From assembly GCA_029856295.1 (NCBI GenBank), contig JAHQWS010000157.1:1-5947 (forward strand): a stretch of DNA of 5,947 nt. Direction: 5' to 3'. The DNA comes from Promethearchaeia archaeon (GTDB lineage Archaea > Asgardarchaeota > Lokiarchaeia > Sigyniarchaeales > SOKP01). Both the position numbers and the translations under genes were made by a program. The stretch's first letter is position 1. Each line of letters begins with the position of its first letter. Under the pieces are notes generated by a model, which saw nothing but the letters and a program-made list of their open reading frames with translations, was not told the DNA's origin and did not search any database. Shown here piece by piece: positions 1-5,314 of the stretch.

Positions 1-6
1 TAAAAA

Positions 7-225
7 ATGGCTAAAAAGAAACACGCATTTGCATGGAGTCCAATTCGAAGGCTCATGAAACAACAAGGCGCGTCAATTGTCGCCCGAAATGCAGTAAATG
101 AGTTAATTGAACATCTTGAAAAAACTGCGGTTGGGTTGACTGAACAAGCTCGAGCCTTTACCATGCACGCGAATAGAAAGAAAATTACCAAGAATGATCT
201 ATTACTTTCTATTAAATATAAATAG
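7..225 (+). CDS. Archaeal histone, single histone-fold protein (72 aa)
   Basis: A DNA-packaging histone-fold protein that would act as homo- or heterodimers wrapping chromosomal DNA. Aligned by eye to Methanothermus HMfB, the fold starts at the SPIRRLMK segment (residues 11-18), followed by the long central helix (about 25-52) and the second DNA-binding loop plus last helix (54-70). The R57-D64 pair matches the structural Arg-Asp pair (R52-D59 in HMfB), and H54 matches HMfB H49. The start is well fixed: an in-frame TAA lies at 1-3, so ATG 7 is the first possible start. Departures from HMfB are a lysine-rich N-terminal extension (K3-K5, H6), isoleucine 24 where HMfB has DNA-contacting R19, and K59 in place of the loop threonine. 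The length (72 aa) is normal for the family. Its promoter lies outside the window. The family call is secure; DNA-binding behaviour is inferred. Confidence 0.93.
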   Translation: MAKKKHAFAWSPIRRLMKQQGASIVARNAVNELIEHLEKTAVGLTEQARAFTMHANRKKITKNDLLLSIKYK

Positions 226-257
226 AGAGATTTCTTGGTTGGCAATTTCAATATTAA

Positions 258-278
258 TTTTTTTTATTTTTTTCTTTT
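258..278 (+). terminator. T-tract terminator after the histone gene
   Basis: Two T7 runs, at 258-265 and 267-273 approximately, separated by a single A and followed by C-T4, begin 33 bp past the histone stop. There is no convincing hairpin in front, which fits archaeal intrinsic termination on oligo-T in the non-template strand. The rest of the spacer up to 451 is AT-rich and holds no other gene that I can see. Confidence 0.5.
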
Positions 279-398
279 ATAATCTTGTTTACTTATATTA
301 AACTTACACTCAAGTTAATTCAACTAAATTTAATTTAATACTTTTTTTCAATTTTGTATTATTCATTTTATAAAAGTTATATATTCAATTAATTAAAC

Positions 399-412
399 TT
401 ATAATATATAAA
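399..412 (+). promoter_or_regulatory. Probable A-box (TATA) promoter of the 452-1924 gene
   Basis: The stretch reads TTATAATATATAAA, with TATATAAA at its right end. A start about 25 bp downstream would fall near 433-436, giving a leader of roughly 17 nt that contains the GAGG ribosome binding site at 439-442, nine bases before the GTG start. The spacer is very AT-rich, so chance TATA-like matches are common. The spacing to an SD-bearing start is what supports this one. Confidence 0.45.
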
Positions 413-438
413 AGAATAAATAAGCTAAAATTAAAATC

Positions 439-442
439 GAGG
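439..442 (+). promoter_or_regulatory. Shine-Dalgarno site (GAGG) that supports GTG start at 452
   Basis: GAGG lies nine bases upstream of the GTG at 452. It is the only SD-like motif near the start of this reading frame and is what favours the GTG over later in-frame ATGs, which fall far inside the PA-domain region. Confidence 0.55.
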
Positions 443-451
443 CATTAGATT

Positions 452-1924
452 GTGGGTAATTCTAAAAATGACGTTTATCAATGGGGCAGAGAAATATCTA
501 AATATTCTCCTAGAATCCCGGGAACAAGTAATATAGAAAAAGTAAGAGATTTCATAGTCAATCAACTGAAAAGTATTGGTCTTAAGACTTGGCTCGAACC
601 AATTAATTTCAAAGGTGTATTTCACCAGGATTGGGAATTCCGTGTAGAAACACCGGAAAAGAAAATCCTTGTTTCATGTCCTCAGAATAATGTTGGATTA
701 GGGACTGTAGATGCTGAGTTGATAGATGTTGGTAGAGGAACCATTAATGATTATAAAGGTAAAAATGTGAAAGGAAAAATAGTTCTAATCAATTGGGGAA
801 AACTTACAGACCATGAAGGGCCCTGCGGGTTTAAAAAACGATATCCTCTTCTAGCATCATATGACTGTGCATGGATACATGGAGCAGCGGGTATGGTGGG
901 TTATTTCATAGATACTCCCGGAAATTCACTTAAAATACTTGAACCCGGGATTAATCCTACTGGAGGGAGTAATATTCCCGGGCCAGCCGAAGTTGGTGAA
1001 GATCGGCAATTTATGCTGCCTGTACTCCACATAGGAAAAAAGGATGCACTATACATTAATGGGTTATTAGCAAAAGGGGAAGTAAACGCTCACTTACATA
1101 TCAAAGGAAAGAGAAAGATATCAACCGTATGGACTGTTGTAGGTCTCTTACCCGGTCTCAAAAAGGAAACTATAGCAATTGGATCCCATTATTGTTCTAC
1201 TTTTGAGGGAGCTATATGTGATACCGTAGGAGTTGTCGGAGCACTCGAATTGGCGCGTAAATTCTCAGAGTTTTCTATAAAAAAAAGACCGAAGACAATG
1301 CTCTTTTTGTTTTCAGGTTCTCATGTATGGCTGAACTGCAATATATCGTCTCTTTGTTTTATAGAGAAACATAAAGAAATCATTTCTAATTTAGTAGTTA
1401 TGCTTTGGATGGACCATATATCAGCCCCTGTTTATATAGAACGTAAGAGAGTTAGCCGAAGAAAATTTCCGATGAGATTAGGTTTAACATCGGATAATTT
1501 TATAATTTATATTCTAACATATTTTTCGATGCTCAAGAATAGAAGAATGCCGTTTGTTCTTCCAATTAGCCGGATATGGACATTATGTGAGATGGGCCCA
1601 TTTGATAATATCGGAGTTCCATGCATGTGTATGCAGGTTATTAGCGACCTAATGTTAACAACGGAGGATACTTGGGACAAAATTGACCCCCTTCAGTTAT
1701 ATAAGGATATCTCTGTTTATATAACTTTAGCTAAAACACTCCAAAGAATCCCCGGAGGTATTTTAAAATTATTTGAGTTTCCTGGTAGATCATTTTTCGG
1801 TTGTGGGACGCTCTTTAAAGATACTACTCAACCACGGTATCCTGATGGAAAGAGCTATGAAGTGGAGAACGCTCCACCACTTTTAATTGGAGGTTATAAG
1901 AAATTAAGAAAGGTAAAAAAATAA
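452..1924 (+). CDS. PA-domain M28-family peptidase homologue, probably catalytically inactive (490 aa)
   Basis: The architecture is that of M28 (Zn aminopeptidase) proteins with an inserted protease-associated domain: N-terminal cap (about 1-75), PA domain (about 80-220, including the GKIVLINWG strand at 108-116 and GAAGMVGYF at 144-152), then the M28 core (about 225-430) and a 60-residue tail. No signal peptide or membrane segment is seen, so it is probably cytoplasmic. Compared with Streptomyces griseus aminopeptidase, H246, D257 and D321 occupy the places of ligands H85, D97 and D160. The HxD aspartate is C248, the catalytic Glu-Glu pair (E131, E132) is H291-V292 in GSHVWLN, and the last ligand His (H247) is L402 in LTTEDTWDKID. 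The SDH motif is C379-E380-M381. The second zinc site and the general base are therefore lost, while the surrounding fold motifs (PF..IGVP, EDTWDKID) survive. The frame is intact over 490 codons, which argues against a decaying pseudogene. A binding, scaffolding or regulatory role is inferred. It has its own promoter and is about 200 bp from the next gene. Confidence 0.85.
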   Translation: MGNSKNDVYQWGREISKYSPRIPGTSNIEKVRDFIVNQLKSIGLKTWLEPINFKGVFHQDWEFRVETPEKKILVSCPQNNVGLGTVDAELIDVGRGTINDYKGKNVKGKIVLINWGKLTDHEGPCGFKKRYPLLASYDCAWIHGAAGMVGYFIDTPGNSLKILEPGINPTGGSNIPGPAEVGEDRQFMLPVLHIGKKDALYINGLLAKGEVNAHLHIKGKRKISTVWTVVGLLPGLKKETIAIGSHYCSTFEGAICDTVGVVGALELARKFSEFSIKKRPKTMLFLFSGSHVWLNCNISSLCFIEKHKEIISNLVVMLWMDHISAPVYIERKRVSRRKFPMRLGLTSDNFIIYILTYFSMLKNRRMPFVLPISRIWTLCEMGPFDNIGVPCMCMQVISDLMLTTEDTWDKIDPLQLYKDISVYITLAKTLQRIPGGILKLFEFPGRSFFGCGTLFKDTTQPRYPDGKSYEVENAPPLLIGGYKKLRKVKK

Positions 1925-2022
1925 TAAATAAACCCAATTAAGAGAAAATTGAATTAAAAAAAGAAGATAAAGTTAAACTAATTAAGCTATTGCTCTCAAA
2001 ATAAAAATAATCCCTTAACATC

Positions 2023-2060
2023 GGTATTTAAAAGTATAAAATTCAAATTTAAACTATACC
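2023..2060. repeat. Imperfect inverted repeat in the spacer before the SIS gene
   Basis: GGTATTTAAA at 2023-2032 is complementary to TTTAAA-CT-ATACC at 2048-2060, apart from a two-base bulge, with a 15-base loop. A T6 run follows at 2070-2075. It could be part of the terminator of the upstream M28-like gene or an operator for the downstream gene, whose A-box starts 31 bp later. In sequence this AT-rich, chance is a real alternative. The remainder of 1925-2125 shows no gene. Confidence 0.3.
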
Positions 2061-2090
2061 CCAAACTTATTTTTTAAAACTTAACTTACT

Positions 2091-2100
2091 AATAATATAT
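2091..2100 (+). promoter_or_regulatory. A-box promoter of the SIS/hexuloisomerase gene
   Basis: AATAATATAT is centred about 30 bp upstream of the ATG at 2126. With the usual archaeal spacing of about 26 bp, transcription would start around 2121, so the mRNA would be almost leaderless. The absence of any SD-like sequence between the box and the ATG fits this. Confidence 0.5.
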
Positions 2101-2125
2101 CCCTAAAAAAATTAAAATTCATAAA

Positions 2126-2770
2126 ATGATGGTTGAGGAAAATCAAAAGGTAAATGGAAAGGCAAGAAAAATCCTTTTTCAATCCATGGAGCTCATATTG
2201 AAAAATCTCCAAGATAATATAGAACATCTTAATAAACCTAAATATTTTAAACATACTCAAAAGTTTATAGAACTAATTTATGATGGGATAGTTAATAAAA
2301 GGAGGTTTTTTTTATTAGCTTCTGGTAGGAGTGCGTTTATTTTACAATGCTTTGCTACAAGATTGGTGCATCTAGGTGCTAGACCATATATGATTACCAA
2401 CTTAACAAGTAATCCCGCCATGCGTGATAAAGATATTTTAATTGTATTATCCGGTTCAGGAACTACCGAAATCGTAGTAAGCATGTTAAATAGTTATGTT
2501 AATAAAATAGAACCCTATGGAATTGTGAGTATTACATCTCATCCCGAAACGACTATAGGTCGAATGGGTGATATCACCATCAAATTAATAGGAAGAACTA
2601 AAAAAGATAGGATTATTGGAGAAGGAGATGACACGGCAATTCTAACTCCTGAAGGAACTGCTTTTGAACAAGTAGCATTTACCTATTTAGATGCAATTAT
2701 TGCTGAGCTAGCAATAAGATTAGGTAAATCTAACGATGATTTATTGGGTAAACACGCTGTAGCAGAATAA
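2126..2770 (+). CDS. hxlB: SIS-domain sugar-phosphate isomerase, probable 6-phospho-3-hexuloisomerase (214 aa)
   Basis: Probably interconverts D-arabino-hex-3-ulose 6-phosphate and fructose 6-phosphate. In archaea this works with hexulose-phosphate synthase to make ribulose 5-phosphate for nucleotides where the oxidative pentose phosphate route is missing. SIS-domain features are visible: the phosphosugar loop LASGRSA (64-70), the helix with FATRLVHLGA (76-85), and the second Ser-rich loop VLSGSGTTE (107-115). The hexuloisomerase subgroup is indicated by LTPEGTAFE (173-181), the helix TYLDAIIAEL (186-195) and the C-terminal HAVAE (210-214), which resembles the HANLE ending of known members. 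The length is slightly above the usual 180-200 aa because of a charged N-terminal helix (1-35). ATG codons at 2126 and 2129 are adjacent, so the start may be one codon later. No synthase partner gene is next to it. The alternative is another SIS sugar isomerase; the SIS call itself is firm. Confidence 0.82.
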   Translation: MMVEENQKVNGKARKILFQSMELILKNLQDNIEHLNKPKYFKHTQKFIELIYDGIVNKRRFFLLASGRSAFILQCFATRLVHLGARPYMITNLTSNPAMRDKDILIVLSGSGTTEIVVSMLNSYVNKIEPYGIVSITSHPETTIGRMGDITIKLIGRTKKDRIIGEGDDTAILTPEGTAFEQVAFTYLDAIIAELAIRLGKSNDDLLGKHAVAE

Positions 2771-2775
2771 ACTCA

Positions 2776-2812
2776 TTTTTTCTTTTATTTTTCATTTTTC
2801 TTTTATTTTTTT
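2776..2812 (+). terminator. Long duplicated T-tract terminator after the SIS gene
   Basis: Starting six bases past the stop codon, an almost pure pyrimidine stretch contains the 16-mer TTTTTCTTTTATTTTT twice, exactly, at 2777-2792 and 2795-2810, separated by CA. Such oligo-T blocks are the signal for intrinsic termination by archaeal RNA polymerase. No GC stem lies in front. The duplication probably gives redundant stops. Confidence 0.65.
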
Positions 2813-2850
2813 ATGGATAAAAATTAATAGCTAAAAAAACATACTATTCT

Positions 2851-2921
2851 TGTGCCCATTATAGTGTTTCTAAGAGGTTAATTTATAATTATTACAATGA
2901 CTAGAAATCTCCATGGGCACA
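2851..2921. repeat. GC-rich perfect 9-bp inverted repeat with nested stems (possible structured RNA or cruciform)
   Basis: TGTGCCCAT (2851-2859) is repeated exactly inverted as ATGGGCACA (2913-2921). Inside, TTTCTA (2867-2872) pairs with TAGAAA (2902-2907), extendable by one G-U pair, and GTTA (2877-2880) can pair with TGAC (2898-2901) with one G-U. The three stems nest in one fold with internal loops of about 6 and 5 nt between the outer two. The outer arms contain the most GC-rich bases in a spacer that is otherwise mostly A and T. No target-site duplication flanks it, and it has no poly-T tail, so neither an insertion element nor a simple terminator fits. It lies 128 bp upstream of the membrane peptidase gene and 40 bp past the upstream T-tracts. 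Function is unknown. Confidence 0.55.
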
Positions 2922-2975
2922 TATTTACATAAAACTCGTTCTTAATTCTCCCCATATTACTAATTTTTCAAGACA

Positions 2976-2990
2976 AAATATAAATATAAC
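2976..2990 (+). promoter_or_regulatory. Candidate A-box for the membrane M28 peptidase gene
   Basis: AAAATATAAATATAA is a good TATA-like match and would place the transcript start near 3010, with a leader of about 40 nt. A second candidate, TTTATACA at 3003-3010, would give a start near 3033 and a leader of about 15 nt. Only a weak GAG SD-like triplet (3038-3040) precedes the ATG at 3049. The sequence cannot separate the two boxes. Confidence 0.35.
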
Positions 2991-3048
2991 TACTCATCTA
3001 AGTTTATACATTAAAATAATTTTTCTTTAATGAAAATGAGACTTCTTT

Positions 3049-4305
3049 ATGAAAATTGATGATGCATATTCCGATTATATGTATAATTTTGTTGATACGA
3101 TCTGTAAAAAGTATGGTCCAAGATATTCCTGTAGTAAAGCAGAAAAAGATGCAAACTTGTGGATCAAAGGTGAGTTAGATAAATTCTGTGATGAAACTTT
3201 CATAGATGAATTTGAAACTTATCCAGGGCTGTATCCACAAGGACTATTAAAAGTAGCTGGAACTCTAAGTGCTATTTCGGTAATCTTTATGCCTTTAACG
3301 TTTCCACTTCCCATTCTATCTTCCATTTTTATTTTATTGGGGCTTTTTGTTCTATATAGTGAGCTTGTTTTAATGAAAGAATGGATTAGATTTCTTTTTA
3401 AAAAAGGAACTTCTAGCAACGTATTCGGGATAATAAAACCTACAGGAGAAGTTAAATTCCGTATAATTTTTGAGGGCCATAGCGACAGTGCCAAACAAAT
3501 GAAAATTGCTACGTATGAGAAGAAACCCCCCCGTATTAAAATTATTCTAGGAGTATATTTCTTATTTCATACGATCATTTTTTCAATATGGAAATTCGTA
3601 GCACAAATAATTTATGGATCTTCAATAGTTCTGGTAGAATATTGGATTATCTCATTAACTTTAATAGATCTCTTATATTTCATTCCTCTTATTGTAATTT
3701 ATCCATTATATATCTGGGTTTTAAGAGGTTTTTTAGGAGACATTGTTGTTCCCGGAGCAAATGATAATTTAGCGGCTAGCGCGGTTGCTACAGCAATTGG
3801 AAAATATTTAAGTGAACATAGACCAAAACATGTCGAAGTATGGGTAGGATCTCAAGGAAGTGAAGAAGTTGGGGATAAAGGAGCAAAAGCTTTTGTAGAA
3901 AAATATGGGAAATTAGGGATGTTGGATAATGCTTATTCTATTGTTTTAGAAGGATCTGGTAATGGAAAAGAGATTCTTATTGTACTAAAAGACATGCATA
4001 AAGCAACTTATAATATGGAAATAATTGAAAAAATTCAATATACACATGAAAAAGTTAAAGAAGAAAATCCAGACTTTTTACCAATTAAAACAGGGAGATT
4101 AATTATAGGATCGTGTGATGCTTGTCGCTATATTCATAAGGGATATAAGGCAGCAGCCATAATGGGTACAGAAAAAGGAAAAAATAAAGCACCACATTGG
4201 CATTCTATTGAAGATACACCTGAAAATCTTAATAAAAAAGTCATAATGGATTTTTTAAAAATATCGTTAAAATTTGTTGAGATAATAGATCAAGAATTTG
4301 ATTAA
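3049..4305 (+). CDS. Membrane-embedded M28-family metallopeptidase with intact active site (418 aa)
   Basis: A predicted zinc aminopeptidase-like hydrolase anchored in the cytoplasmic membrane. All M28 positions can be matched: H144 and D146 in FEGHSDS, D239 in PGANDN, the general base and ligand pair E272-E273 in GSEEVG, E301 in LEGSG at the third acidic ligand, D357 in SCDACR, and H385 in HWHSIEDT. Hydrophobic segments occur at about 66-106 (two helices) and 163-226 (two to four helices). The second block sits between H144 and D239, where soluble relatives have only about 12 residues between these ligands. Because both ligands must meet, the insertion must cross the membrane an even number of times or lie in it. 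Lys and Arg flank the segments (109-119, 152-164, 226), so by the positive-inside rule the catalytic domain probably faces the cytoplasm. There is no N-terminal signal peptide and no PA domain. The substrate is unknown. It ends 25 bp from the convergent kinase gene. Confidence 0.87.
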   Translation: MKIDDAYSDYMYNFVDTICKKYGPRYSCSKAEKDANLWIKGELDKFCDETFIDEFETYPGLYPQGLLKVAGTLSAISVIFMPLTFPLPILSSIFILLGLFVLYSELVLMKEWIRFLFKKGTSSNVFGIIKPTGEVKFRIIFEGHSDSAKQMKIATYEKKPPRIKIILGVYFLFHTIIFSIWKFVAQIIYGSSIVLVEYWIISLTLIDLLYFIPLIVIYPLYIWVLRGFLGDIVVPGANDNLAASAVATAIGKYLSEHRPKHVEVWVGSQGSEEVGDKGAKAFVEKYGKLGMLDNAYSIVLEGSGNGKEILIVLKDMHKATYNMEIIEKIQYTHEKVKEENPDFLPIKTGRLIIGSCDACRYIHKGYKAAAIMGTEKGKNKAPHWHSIEDTPENLNKKVIMDFLKISLKFVEIIDQEFD

Positions 4306-4330
4306 TTAAAGAAATTGGGGGTAAATACAA

Positions 4331-5173
4331 TTAACTTAAGAGAGCGCCTATTGCACCACAAAATTCCGAATTCTTCAAAAAAATTGCTTTTTTTTTATTA
4401 ATTCCACAAATAGCTGATAAAATACGCTGTAAAATTTTATTATTTCTTAAAAATCCACCACAGAAAACGAGATTTCTTACACTATTATTTTCAGCCATTA
4501 AATTTGCCATACTTCCTAAATTCTCTCCAATTAAACAAATTAGTGAATTTATTACATCTTCTTTTTTAACAGAATTAAAATCAATATCATTTTCAATTTT
4601 TCCAAATGAAGCGGCAGTGAATTCTCTAAATACTAAATTGATCCTGTGATCTTTTGGTTCATAGATATCAGATACTTTTAAGTCAATATTATACCTATCT
4701 CCTGTTTCTGCTATCTTTACGGCCTTTTGAAAATCATCTATATTATATAATAATTTGATAAATCCCATAAAAAACCCCCCTCCTATAGCAGATCCTCCTA
4801 TATGGTTAAATGTTTTTTTCTTCAAAAGAACTGAGGTCCCTGTTCCTATATTTATAACTAAAGAATCAGGTAATATTTTTTTTTTAGTTAGCATAAATAA
4901 AGCTTCTATTCCTTTTGCGTTTGATTGAAATTCGTTTAGTAAGTTTGAATCGATTTGCTTTAAAAATTTTTCATAAATATTGAAAGCCCTTCCTCCGGTA
5001 AAATTATATTTCTTAAAAGATTCTTGTTTCGATTCTAAAAATTCATTGATTTGATGAAAATCGGCTTGTGTTGATAATATTAACAAATGTAAATCATTTG
5101 CATTTTCAAGATAAGCTATTTTTGTTAGAGTTTGTCCAAGATCGATTCCAATAGCATTTTCAGGGAATTTCAC
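4331..5173 (-). CDS. coaW: Type II (eukaryote-like, Fumble family) pantothenate kinase (280 aa)
   Basis: Phosphorylates pantothenate with ATP to 4'-phosphopantothenate, the first step of CoA synthesis in bacteria and eukaryotes. Motifs typical of the acetate-kinase/Hsp70 fold type II kinases appear in order: GIDLGQTLTK (9-18, ATP phosphate loop), TGGRAF (59-64), NEFQSNAKG (80-88) with E81 at the catalytic glutamate place (E138 in human PanK3), INIGTGTSVLL (107-117), HIGGSAIGGGFFMG (124-137), DLKVSDIYEP (164-173), AASFGKIE (187-194), LVFCGGFLRN (235-244) and the C-terminal FCGAIGALL (271-279). The length matches Staphylococcus CoaW (about 267 aa). The start is a GTG; the first motif begins nine residues in and the next Met is residue 94, so this start is preferred although no SD is seen. 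The gene contains two A9 runs (coding strand, opposite 4388-4396 and 4877-4885). It faces the DUF362 gene head to head. The family call is strong; cellular pantothenate kinase activity is inferred. Confidence 0.9.
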   Translation of the reverse strand: MKFPENAIGIDLGQTLTKIAYLENANDLHLLILSTQADFHQINEFLESKQESFKKYNFTGGRAFNIYEKFLKQIDSNLLNEFQSNAKGIEALFMLTKKKILPDSLVINIGTGTSVLLKKKTFNHIGGSAIGGGFFMGFIKLLYNIDDFQKAVKIAETGDRYNIDLKVSDIYEPKDHRINLVFREFTAASFGKIENDIDFNSVKKEDVINSLICLIGENLGSMANLMAENNSVRNLVFCGGFLRNNKILQRILSAICGINKKKAIFLKNSEFCGAIGALLS

Positions 5174-5240
5174 GTTCGATTGAGTTATTTGAATTTTAGT
5201 TATCTTTTTTTCTAAGATTTTTAATCACTCGCTAAAGTTT

Positions 5241-5248
5241 TATTTAAA
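5241..5248 (-). promoter_or_regulatory. Candidate A-box for the pantothenate kinase gene
   Basis: Read on the minus strand this is TTTAAATA, a close archaeal A-box match. It would start transcription near 5218, about 45 nt before the GTG at 5173. The leader has no clear SD. The divergent region 5174-5314 must hold promoters for both genes. Confidence 0.35.
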
Positions 5249-5260
5249 ACTCAATTATAA

Positions 5261-5270
5261 TATTATAAAA
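5261..5270 (+). promoter_or_regulatory. Candidate A-box for the DUF362 gene
   Basis: TATTATAAAA is centred so that transcription would begin near 5291, leaving a leader of about 24 nt that includes the GGAAGG at 5301-5306. A second match, TTTATAAAAT at 5280-5289, would start transcription after the SD and is therefore less likely. Confidence 0.4.
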
Positions 5271-5300
5271 TTATTTTAATTTATAAAATCAATTTTCTAT

Positions 5301-5306
5301 GGAAGG
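5301..5306 (+). promoter_or_regulatory. Shine-Dalgarno-like site (GGAAGG) for the DUF362 gene
   Basis: GGAAGG lies eight bases before the ATG at 5315 and decides the start. The earlier ATG at 5299 is in another frame and meets a stop after 24 codons. Confidence 0.5.
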
Positions 5307-5314
5307 CTATTATT

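Noticed and set aside
431..625. Minus-strand 64-residue open frame
   Set aside because: It lies across the start of the well-supported M28-like gene in antisense, shows no family resemblance and is best explained as a shadow frame.
1935..1951. CAATT/AATTG hairpin after the pseudopeptidase gene as a terminator
   Set aside because: Only a 5-bp, AT-rich stem with no following T-tract; expected by chance in this composition.
2300..2314. AGGAGG followed by T8A inside the SIS gene, resembling a frameshift signal
   Set aside because: The zero frame reads straight through to a complete, family-like C terminus, so no frameshift is needed. The motif encodes ordinary K-R-R-F-F-L.
2278..2484. Minus-strand 68-residue open frame inside the SIS gene
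   Set aside because: Fully antisense to conserved SIS motifs, with no promoter or recognisable domain.
2851..2921. The inverted repeat as a MITE or insertion-sequence remnant
   Set aside because: No flanking target-site duplication, no transposase fragment and no second copy in the window.
3219..3494. Minus-strand 91-residue open frame inside the membrane peptidase gene
   Set aside because: Antisense to the hydrophobic block and first zinc motif; its content is explained by the opposite strand.
4388..4396. T9 run as terminator for the membrane peptidase transcript
   Set aside because: It lies 80 bp past the stop, within the antisense kinase gene, and equals a Lys-rich codon run of that gene. 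It might terminate transcription, but a second T9 at 4877-4885 shows that such runs are common in this gene.
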